Shown piece after piece: positions 6,354 to 13,118 of a stretch of DNA of 14,121 nucleotides. A program made the position numbers and the translations under genes. The notes beneath the pieces were generated by a model. That model made no database searches, was not told the origin of the DNA, and saw only the letters and a list, made by a program, of their open reading frames with translations. The DNA comes from Pseudomonadota bacterium (lineage in GTDB: Bacteria; Myxococcota; Polyangia; Polyangiales; Polyangiaceae): the NCBI GenBank assembly GCA_023419055.1, contig JAEZYO010000031.1, forward strand, positions 1 through 14,121, in the 5' to 3' direction. Every line of letters starts with the position of its first letter. Positions within the stretch are counted from its first letter, which is position 1.

Positions 6354-9300
6354 GTGCCGTCCCCCGGTGACTCGAGCACGCAGAATCGACCTTGATTGAC
6401 CGGTGGCACGATCACCTCCCACGGGTTCGAAAGCAGCTCGAAGGCCACGTCATGTTCGACCGATTTGTCGAGGGACCAACGCACGACCTTGTGGGACAAG
6501 CTGCCGCGCCGCAAGAGCCGGAAGAAGCGCCATGCTGCGCCCGGAGCCTCCGCGCTGAGTGCCCGCCGTGACGTGCCGTCCACGGACGTGAACTCGAGCG
6601 CCAGCGCGCTCGGGCTCGCGGTCCACCACTCGACGGGCAGCTCCTTCCACGTCGTGGCTTGATTGAAGGCTGCCACCGTCGTCGAGCCGGAGCGCAGCAC
6701 CGCGAGAGTGGGCGCGTCCGCCGCACCAGCCCCGATCTTGGCGAGTGGAACCGGGCGCACCATGAGCGGTATGGCCCGCGGCGCGCCGCTGTCGTTCCAC
6801 AAGAAGGGAGCCAGCGCGGCAGCCCAACGCCCGAGGTCGAGCGCTTCGCGCGAGAGCGCGAGGGCGCGGTATCCAGCTACCTTCCGCGGCTGCCATTGAC
6901 CTCGCTGGTCGCGCACCGAGAGCGGCGCGTAGATGTCCTGGAACAGCGTCGAGAAGGACCCCTTGGGCCCGAGGACTGCTTGCACCTCGGCCGGTGCGGC
7001 GTCGGCGCGCGCGCTCGGGTCGAAGGGAAACTGGGCGAAGAGCGGATCGACGAGCGGACGCATCTCGCTCGCGTACGCGGTCGCCACGGTGCGCTCGACC
7101 GACTGAAGCGCCTGTTCGTACACCGCCCGCACGGGCTGTCGAAAGGGCTCACGCAGGCCTTCGTCGAGCACGTTGCTCTTCGTCAACCAGTCTTCGACTT
7201 CTTGCAGGGGACCGGGCTTGGCCGGATCGAGCAGGGCCACGCCGAGCTTGCCGATCGGCGGCAGGCGGTCCGCGATGGCGCCAGTGCGAGGTTCCGCTCC
7301 GATCAGGGGATCGGCAGCGAGCGCGGGCAAGACCTTCACGAGGACGGCGTTGTACGGCTGGAGATTGGGGTAAGCGCCCTTGTCCTCCGTCATGAGCGCC
7401 GTGATGGGCGTGAGCGAGGCGACCGCGCGACGAATGGCGGCAAGCTCCACGTTCTCGCCGACGTCGATGGCCGCGCTGGCAGCGATGTTCGCCCAGAACT
7501 CCGCGAACCACGAAGAGCCGGCGACCAGGTCCGCGACGTAGCTCCTGAGCACGCCGACGTCCGTCGCATCGAAGCGAAAGCTCTTGAGGTAGGCGAACAG
7601 CGCGTCGGCGAGCCCTCCGGCGTACGCGTCGAGCTCACGCTGGATGAAGGACTTCAGCGCGGCGCGCTGCGCGCTCGACACCCGCGCCGCGTCGAGCTTC
7701 TCGTCGAGCACGGAGAGCGGGTCGCGAATCTCGGCCTTGAAAGCGGCCGGCGTGAACAGTCCCGCGATGGACGCGCTTGGCCCGCGCCCGAGCACTGGGC
7801 TCGGGGGCACGTCCGGATAAGCGCTCGGCTCGACGAAGAAGAGCGAGCGCGGTTTGGCGGACAAGTCGTCGAGCAGAGCGCGTACGTAGAAGGTCGAGCG
7901 GCTCTCCGAGAGGATCCTCGCCCACACTTCGGGGCGGTATTCGCGCGTCTTACCGTCGAGCTCGAGCTTCGCCGCGGCTGGCGCGCCCCCCGGCGACTGC
8001 GCCGCGCTCGTCTCGAGGTCGGCCAGCGCCTGACGCAAACTCTTTCCCGCCGCAGCCGGGACAGCCACCTCACCCGTCTTCACCAAAGCGAGGACCGCCT
8101 GAACCGCGTTCTTCTGCGACACGACCCAAGGCGGCGCCTGCAGCTCGGCTCCGTTCTTGCCACCGAGCAAGACTTCCACCTCTGCTTTGCCTCGCTCGAG
8201 CTCGAGCAGCTGAATCAGCCATCTGAGCTCGGGCTCCTGCACGGCCCAGCGCATGGCCGCACCGAGCCGCTCGGCTCGACCCCTGAGCTCCGTCAACTCT
8301 TCCGGCCGCTCGAGCCTGCCGCGGGCGATGATCACGTCGAGTCGGTCGAAGAAGGACCGCCACTCCTCGAGGTCGATGTCGTCCTCGGCAAGCTCCGCCG
8401 CGCGCGGGTTTCCGGAGTAGGCGCGCTTGCTGTAGTCGACGTAACGCTCGACGCTGCCGAGCGGCATGCCGAGCGTGGTCGCCCAACGTTGCGAGTCCGA
8501 GCGGACCGCTCGCCCGAGCGGCCCCTCACGCGTGGCGTAGAGCAAGGAGGCGGCATACACGCGCGTCGCGCGCTCCGGCGCCATGCTGAGCGGCTCGAGA
8601 TGCAAGCTCCGGATCTGACGGAGAAAGCCGTCCACGATTTCGTTTTTCGCTCGCGGGAAGGCGAAGCGCAGGGGCGGATAGAGCGGCCCGAGCGTCGCGT
8701 CCACGGCGGAGGCCGCCTGAACTTCTGGATCTGCCGTCATCACGTTCGACAGCTTGCGCGAGGTCCCCTGGGAGCGCGTGGCGGCGGCGCCGAGCGTGCT
8801 GACGGCGGACTCCGCGCGCCGCACGCTGCTTCGATGCCAGCCGTAGATGGCGATGATGATCCCCCACGCTGCAACCGTGAGCGCCGCGGAGCGGAGCCAT
8901 CGGCGCCGCTCGAGGACCCGCCGGTCGTCGTCGAAACGCGCCTGATCCGGCGCGAAAGGATCGCCCAACAACGAGGTGCTGCCGTCGTCGGGCAACGCCG
9001 CGAGCGTGACCAGGGTCGGCGCGCCAGACGGGCGCCCACGAGAGATGCCGCGCAGAACGGAGTCCACATAGCGAGCGAGCTCCGGGCCGCTCTTCTCCGG
9101 GAACTGCGCGACCCGCCTGAACTCGGACGCGGGGAGAGCCGCGAGCGCCGCGTAGTAGCAGTCCCGAAACTTGTCACCCCAAACCGCCCGCAGATCTGCG
9201 GCGCCGTTGACCGAAATCGGCGATTGCGTATCCGAGCCCGCGTGACGGGCGGCCGAGACGAGCTCCGCGAAGCCTTCGGTGGACTCGTCGAGGCGAGTCA

Positions 9301-9847
9301 CGCAGACCGAGCAACGAGGCGGGCTGCCTCCGCGCAAATCGGTCAACAGATCGAGGATGCGCCGCACCCGATGCGCATGACGGTCCGGTGAACCGGACGC
9401 GGGACCCACGAACACGACGAGCGCGATCTCGAGCGCCATCGTGTGCCAGAGATCGTGCAGTTGGACGAGACCGTCCGACCCTTCAGCCTCGAACAGCTCG
9501 CCGGCGACTTCTTGGACGACGATCGGGCCGGGCGCAAAGGCAGAAACTCTGAAGTCGTCACGCGCGGTCACGGCGCCGCCCGCGAAGCCGGTGCGCGCCC
9601 CGAACACGCTCTGGATCAGCCGAGACTTGCCCGAACCGCGTTCGCCGAGGACGACCACGACCGGCAAGGATCGCGCGCCCGCCGGCAGCTTACTCAGGAT
9701 CTCGCGCCATCCGCCCGAAGGGGACCGCGCCTTCGCGACGGGCGAGCCCTGGTGTCGCGCGCGACGGCCGAGCAGGAAGGCTGCGACCAGGAGCGCGCAC
9801 ACGACCACGAAGCAGAGCGCGACGAGCAACCACGTGAAGCGGGTCAC
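6350..9847 (-). CDS. tssM: TssM, IcmF-family T6SS membrane complex protein
   Basis: A 1165-residue inner-membrane protein linking TssL in the cytoplasmic membrane to TssJ in the outer membrane; the length is normal for the family. One transmembrane segment lies at residues 5-27. A cytosolic NTPase domain follows, with Walker A GERGSGKS (68-75) and the G4-like VTRLDE followed by STEGF (183-193). A second membrane segment is at 318-337, and about 830 periplasmic residues follow. Most TssM proteins have a two-helix hairpin before the NTPase; only one helix is visible here, which would reverse the predicted N-terminal orientation. The C-terminal part has the beta-rich pattern expected for TssJ binding. 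The GTG at 9847 overlaps the previous stop (GTGA), with GAAGGAG eleven bases upstream. No frameshift or broken motif was seen. Confidence 0.93.
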   Translation of the reverse strand: MTRFTWLLVALCFVVVCALLVAAFLLGRRARHQGSPVAKARSPSGGWREILSKLPAGARSLPVVVVLGERGSGKSRLIQSVFGARTGFAGGAVTARDDFRVSAFAPGPIVVQEVAGELFEAEGSDGLVQLHDLWHTMALEIALVVFVGPASGSPDRHAHRVRRILDLLTDLRGGSPPRCSVCVTRLDESTEGFAELVSAARHAGSDTQSPISVNGAADLRAVWGDKFRDCYYAALAALPASEFRRVAQFPEKSGPELARYVDSVLRGISRGRPSGAPTLVTLAALPDDGSTSLLGDPFAPDQARFDDDRRVLERRRWLRSAALTVAAWGIIIAIYGWHRSSVRRAESAVSTLGAAATRSQGTSRKLSNVMTADPEVQAASAVDATLGPLYPPLRFAFPRAKNEIVDGFLRQIRSLHLEPLSMAPERATRVYAASLLYATREGPLGRAVRSDSQRWATTLGMPLGSVERYVDYSKRAYSGNPRAAELAEDDIDLEEWRSFFDRLDVIIARGRLERPEELTELRGRAERLGAAMRWAVQEPELRWLIQLLELERGKAEVEVLLGGKNGAELQAPPWVVSQKNAVQAVLALVKTGEVAVPAAAGKSLRQALADLETSAAQSPGGAPAAAKLELDGKTREYRPEVWARILSESRSTFYVRALLDDLSAKPRSLFFVEPSAYPDVPPSPVLGRGPSASIAGLFTPAAFKAEIRDPLSVLDEKLDAARVSSAQRAALKSFIQRELDAYAGGLADALFAYLKSFRFDATDVGVLRSYVADLVAGSSWFAEFWANIAASAAIDVGENVELAAIRRAVASLTPITALMTEDKGAYPNLQPYNAVLVKVLPALAADPLIGAEPRTGAIADRLPPIGKLGVALLDPAKPGPLQEVEDWLTKSNVLDEGLREPFRQPVRAVYEQALQSVERTVATAYASEMRPLVDPLFAQFPFDPSARADAAPAEVQAVLGPKGSFSTLFQDIYAPLSVRDQRGQWQPRKVAGYRALALSREALDLGRWAAALAPFLWNDSGAPRAIPLMVRPVPLAKIGAGAADAPTLAVLRSGSTTVAAFNQATTWKELPVEWWTASPSALALEFTSVDGTSRRALSAEAPGAAWRFFRLLRRGSLSHKVVRWSLDKSVEHDVAFELLSNPWEVIVPPVNQGRFCVLESPGDGT

Positions 9848-10263
9848 GGAGGTTCCCGCTCCTTCTCCGCGTCTTCATGTACGGCGCGACCGGCGAGCAA
9901 GACCGCATCGAGGATGTCCTCGACCAGGTCGAGCTTGAGCAGGATCTCTGCCCGCGCCTCCGGGGTCAGCTCGCCCGTCACCGCCGCTCGCGCAGGCGCG
10001 AGGATCCTACCGAGCGCGTCGGCAGCAGGTTGCGGGACAGAGTTCCGGATCTCTGCTTCGAAGCGCTCCATCGAGGACGCGACGCTCGCGACTTCGCCTT
10101 CCGCTGTGGGATTCACCGGAGCGGCGTCGGACAGAGCGGGCGTGGGCGACACGGGCGCTTGCTCTCGCGCGTCGGCGACACTCGCCGCCCCGCGCCAGCG
10201 CGCGAGCAGGAGAGCTCGATTGCGGCTGATCTCGTCGCCGTGCATTTGCCGACGAGCCATCAT
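9844..10263 (-). CDS. Unrecognised 139-residue protein coupled between tssL and tssM
   Basis: I do not recognise this protein. It begins MMARRQMHGDEISRNRA, has a Pro/Ala/Ser-rich middle (about residues 35-60), and ends with a predicted helical region containing ERFEAEIRN, ARAEILLKLDLVEDILDAV and a charged EDAEKEREPP tail. No signal peptide, membrane segment or cysteine is visible, so it is probably cytosolic. The ATG at 10263 overlaps the tssL stop (ATGA), and its own stop overlaps the tssM start (GTGA). Little Shine-Dalgarno sequence precedes it, so translation probably depends on ribosomes finishing tssL. An in-frame upstream start at 10365 would lie entirely inside tssL. Its position suggests a helper of the TssL-TssM complex or a system-specific regulator, but nothing in the sequence proves that. 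Confidence 0.75.
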   Translation of the reverse strand: MMARRQMHGDEISRNRALLLARWRGAASVADAREQAPVSPTPALSDAAPVNPTAEGEVASVASSMERFEAEIRNSVPQPAADALGRILAPARAAVTGELTPEARAEILLKLDLVEDILDAVLLAGRAVHEDAEKEREPP

Positions 10264-11003
10264 TGCAAATAGGCCCAAAGCGAAACAAGAAAATGCCCAA
10301 CGACGATCGCCACGACAGCGAAGGCGAGATGAGTCCGCACGCGGCGCTGGGTGCCCCAGCTCCACACACGCACTTCGTCGCGTCGCACGCCGGACGGGAG
10401 CCGTTCCGCGAGCAGGTGAACCCAGCGATCCACCGCTTCATCGGGTTCGTCCGCCAGGCGACCGCGGAAGTTCGCCTTGAGGCAGAAGAGGTACGCAGCG
10501 ATGACGGTGATGCGCGGTGTCGCCTCCGACAGGTGCTCCGAGGCAAGCTCGTAGAACACGTCGCCGCCCTCGGCGCGTCGCTCGGGGAACAGGTCACGCT
10601 GCAGCTGCTGCCAGCTGTCACCTCCTGGCTCCGTGGCGACCGCGAGGGCATGCTCGACTTGCTCGTCCACGAAGAACACGAACGGGACGAGCGCGTCCAC
10701 GGCGTCCCGCTCCTCGGAGATGGCGAGTAGCGCTTCGAGCAGCCGGTCGAGGCGACGCCGGAGCTCGCCCCGGAGCGTCACCAGGTCGGGTCCGCGCGGC
10801 GACATGCCCGAGAACGCCGCGTCGATCGCCGAGCGCACGTCGGCGTGCGCGGCGACCATCTCCGAGAGAAAGCGCACTTCGAGCTCCGCGGGCGAGCGCT
10901 CTCGGAGCGGCGGCCGTGGCGTCAGGTGACGCTCGCGCGGCTTCACCCGCGATACCCCGGAGTGGAGCTCGTCCGCCGGAGAGCGCCGCGGAGTCGCGTT
11001 CAC
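10260..11003 (-). CDS. tssL: TssL (DotU family), T6SS inner-membrane protein
   Basis: A 247-residue tail-anchored protein that binds TssM and contacts the baseplate from the cytosol. Residues 1-38 are a basic, Pro/Arg-rich tail. The helical DotU domain then follows, with family hallmarks VPFVFFVDEQVEHAL (about 106-120), WQQLQRDLF (131-139), FYELA and the AYLFCLKANFRGRL segment (170-183). A single transmembrane helix closes the protein (about 224-244), leaving almost no periplasmic tail. It therefore lacks the C-terminal peptidoglycan-binding OmpA domain carried by some TssL proteins. The GTG at 11003 is supported by AAGGAGA four bases upstream and by a GTGA overlap with the tssF stop. Next in the operon come the unknown 139-residue gene and tssM. 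Confidence 0.93.
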   Translation of the reverse strand: MNATPRRSPADELHSGVSRVKPRERHLTPRPPLRERSPAELEVRFLSEMVAAHADVRSAIDAAFSGMSPRGPDLVTLRGELRRRLDRLLEALLAISEERDAVDALVPFVFFVDEQVEHALAVATEPGGDSWQQLQRDLFPERRAEGGDVFYELASEHLSEATPRITVIAAYLFCLKANFRGRLADEPDEAVDRWVHLLAERLPSGVRRDEVRVWSWGTQRRVRTHLAFAVVAIVVGHFLVSLWAYLQ

Positions 11004-12631
11004 GCGCTCTCCTTCAAGAGCGCACGACCGGGCATCTGGCGCCTCGTCACGACTTCGACGTCGACCGCGTCCTCGGTCCAGGCGTCGAGCAGCCTGGCTG
11101 CCTCACGCGCTACCCGGCGGAGGAGCGGCTCCTCTTCCACGCTCCGGGAGCGCAACGCAAGCTTGTAGAGTCGGCGAATCCCCCCGGCGCGTTGCTCGGG
11201 GTCGGAGGCCTGCGAGGACTCGAGCTCGTCGATCGATGACGGGATCCCACGGTAGCAGCTGTCTCCGTCCGCCCCCAAGAGCTCGAGCATCCCGATCAGA
11301 TCTCGGCGGCGAAGCACCGGACGCACCTTCAGGGACAGGACGTCCAAACAGCGCGCCGGATCACGAGCGAGCGGGCTCGGGTGAGCGGGATGAAGGGCGC
11401 CCAGCGTTCGAAACGTGACGCCGGGGAGGCGGCGCGTCCGCGGGACGAGCGCGATGCGGCCTGCGGGGGCGGACCAGAGGCGGGGTTGCGACCACCACGC
11501 GTCGACCTGCACCCGACACGGGTTCTCGAACGCATCCGCGATATCGAGCCTCACCGCGTCCTCGTCAGCCGCTCCGGCGGGCTCGAACTCGAACGAGTCG
11601 CCCTGCCGGGCGAGCGCGCTCGGGGCGATCGGGGTCAAGCCTTGCCCACTCGAACGATAAACCCCGCGGAGCTCCTGCAGCTCGACGCCGTCCAGCATCG
11701 CCTCGCCGCTGCGCACGGGGTACGAGGCGCGGGTTCCGTCGCATTCGATCGGCTGGGCAAAGTCGAGCCAGCGATTGACGCAAGGCACGACGCCGAGCTG
11801 AAAAGTGTCTGAAGTGACGCCGAACTCCTCGGGGAACGCCTCCTCGAGCTCGAGGCGAATGGAGAGATCGCTCCACCCACCCGGAACCGCGGGCACGCTC
11901 ACGCGCAGGAATAACTCCTGCTCGGGGAGTTGGAAGAAGGACCGAATCGCCGAAAAAGGCCCGAAGTCACCCGCCTCGTCCTCCGGCCCGAACTGATCGC
12001 TCGCTCGAACCCCGAACTCGACGCGACAGGGTAGCTCGCCCACCTCGGCCGATTCGACGCGAGCCTGAACGAAATGGCGCTCGAGCGCGTCGTAGAGCGC
12101 GAGCGAGGCGCGGTAGTCGTCCAGCCTGCGCACGTAGAAGGAGAGCGTCGTGGCCTTCGAGAGAGGACGCAGCGCCGCGACCTTGATGACGATGTCCACG
12201 TGACGAGGCCCGCGCGTCAAGACGACCGCCCTGGTCTCGGCGGGGAGCACGGTGAGCGGGCGCTCGGTGCAGAAAACACCGACTCTGCCGTCCTTGGTGG
12301 TCGCTTGCAGAGGCAGCCCGGTCGGTAGCTGCAACGGCTCGATCAGTTGATCGCCGGGCATCGCCTGCACCATCACCGCCGCGGGCGTCGGGACGAGGAG
12401 CTCGTCGAGCGTTCCGGCCGCCAACCGACGTACCGCCGCCTCGACGGCCCCGACGGCTCCCGAGCGGGTCCGCGCAGAAAAGAAGGCCATCGCTTCGAGC
12501 AGTCGCCTCACGTCGGGATCGTCGCGGCCCGAGTCGAGCGCGAAGGCTCCCTCACGCTCGGCCGCAAAGGCGTCGAGGAGCGAGAGCTCGGTCAGGAAGA
12601 GTGTCGATAGCCTATCCAGCGAAACGTCCAC
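11000..12631 (-). CDS. tssF: TssF (ImpG/VasA family), T6SS baseplate protein
   Basis: A 543-residue baseplate wedge subunit, slightly shorter than the roughly 590-620 residues usual in proteobacteria. Family features in order: an N-terminal helical start with ELSLLDAFAAE, then DPDVRRLLEAMAFFSAR (38-54), matching the common DPxVERLLE-FAFL pattern. Next come FFQLPEQELFLRV (232-244), equivalent to the YFxFPExFLF motif, and VVPCVNRWLDFAQPI (281-295), equivalent to NCTPVVNLFExxAEPI. TssF normally forms a wedge with two TssF and one TssG, under the spike. Here tssG does not follow; tssL does, with a GTGA overlap. The GTG at 12631 has GAGGT five bases upstream, overlapping the stop of the needle-like gene. 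The identification is confident from the paired motifs, although the sequence is divergent. Confidence 0.88.
   Translation of the reverse strand: MDVSLDRLSTLFLTELSLLDAFAAEREGAFALDSGRDDPDVRRLLEAMAFFSARTRSGAVGAVEAAVRRLAAGTLDELLVPTPAAVMVQAMPGDQLIEPLQLPTGLPLQATTKDGRVGVFCTERPLTVLPAETRAVVLTRGPRHVDIVIKVAALRPLSKATTLSFYVRRLDDYRASLALYDALERHFVQARVESAEVGELPCRVEFGVRASDQFGPEDEAGDFGPFSAIRSFFQLPEQELFLRVSVPAVPGGWSDLSIRLELEEAFPEEFGVTSDTFQLGVVPCVNRWLDFAQPIECDGTRASYPVRSGEAMLDGVELQELRGVYRSSGQGLTPIAPSALARQGDSFEFEPAGAADEDAVRLDIADAFENPCRVQVDAWWSQPRLWSAPAGRIALVPRTRRLPGVTFRTLGALHPAHPSPLARDPARCLDVLSLKVRPVLRRRDLIGMLELLGADGDSCYRGIPSSIDELESSQASDPEQRAGGIRRLYKLALRSRSVEEEPLLRRVAREAARLLDAWTEDAVDVEVVTRRQMPGRALLKESA
11008..11014 (-). 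promoter_or_regulatory. Ribosome-binding site of tssL inside the end of tssF
   Basis: The - strand reads AAGGAGA, four bases before the GTG at 11003. It lies within the last codons of tssF and fixes the GTG as the tssL start, since the two genes overlap by GTGA. Confidence 0.7.
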
Positions 12632-12636
12632 GCTGC

Positions 12637-12642
12637 ACCTCA
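12637..12642 (-). promoter_or_regulatory. Ribosome-binding site of tssF overlapping the preceding stop
   Basis: The - strand reads TGAGGT. Its first three bases are the stop codon of the needle-like gene, and GAGGT lies five bases before the tssF GTG at 12631. Stop codon and ribosome site share bases, which favours re-initiation by the same ribosomes. Confidence 0.6.
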
Positions 12643-13101
12643 GCCGATGATGACCTGGCTCCCCCCGACGTTGGTCAATTGCCCTTTGAGCGTGGCCATG
12701 GCGGCGGACTCGAGCTGCAGCGCCGCGTCCGCCTTCACCGAGGCCTGGGCGCCCGAAACCTTCACTTCCGCTTTACCTTCGAGGTTCAGCGTACCCACCG
12801 TAGAAGCGCTCACCTCTTGCGGGGCGTCGAGAGCAATCGACTGATCGCTGTGCCAGGTGGAGGCGCCCTTGGACGAAAGCGCGATCGTCTGCTCCGCGGT
12901 CACCTCGAACTGCTTGCAGGTGATGGCGATCTTCTCGGCGCTCTGCGTGAACTTGCTCGTCCCGCCCGGGCCCGCCACCTGAATCTCGATGGTGACTCCG
13001 TTCATCTTGACGGTCTGCGTCGTCGACGCGTCCGCGTTCTCGACGGTCACGGTGAGTCCCGCCGCCTTGTCGAGCTCTACGGTGCAAACGAGGGTTCCCA
13101 T
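12640..13101 (-). CDS. Short beta-repeat protein, probable stand-alone spike needle
   Basis: A 153-residue protein made almost entirely of short alternating strands: VKMNGVTIEIQVAG, KIAITCKQFEVTAEQTIALSS, and then repeating Leu/Val-x-Gly-x-Ala units ending with GSQVIIG. The pattern resembles the intertwined beta-helix or needle at the C terminus of VgrG and phage gp5 tail spikes. No signal peptide or membrane segment is visible, and there is one cysteine. It lies 17 bases after the VgrG-like body, which itself ends soon after its own OB-fold. The simplest reading is that body and needle are separate polypeptides in this system. Other possibilities are an adaptor or a PAAR-like tip, although no clear PAAR motifs are seen. 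The ATG at 13101 has GGGAG five bases upstream. Assignment is by repeat pattern and position, not by a recognised signature. Confidence 0.7.
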   Translation of the reverse strand: MGTLVCTVELDKAAGLTVTVENADASTTQTVKMNGVTIEIQVAGPGGTSKFTQSAEKIAITCKQFEVTAEQTIALSSKGASTWHSDQSIALDAPQEVSASTVGTLNLEGKAEVKVSGAQASVKADAALQLESAAMATLKGQLTNVGGSQVIIG

Positions 13102-13106
13102 GATCG

Positions 13107-13111
13107 CTCCC
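13107..13111 (-). promoter_or_regulatory. Ribosome-binding site of the needle-like gene
   Basis: The - strand reads GGGAG, five bases before the ATG at 13101, inside the 17-base gap after the VgrG-like stop. Unlike the genes further down the operon, this one can recruit its own ribosomes, which may allow more needle copies than a fully coupled gene would give. Confidence 0.55.
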
Positions 13112-13118
13112 GGGCGGC

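Noticed and set aside
6659..9391. A 910-codon open frame on the + strand opposite tssM
   Set aside because: It is Arg/Glu/His-rich, lacks any domain pattern, and lies wholly antisense to a gene with clear TssM motifs. Long antisense frames are expected at this GC content.
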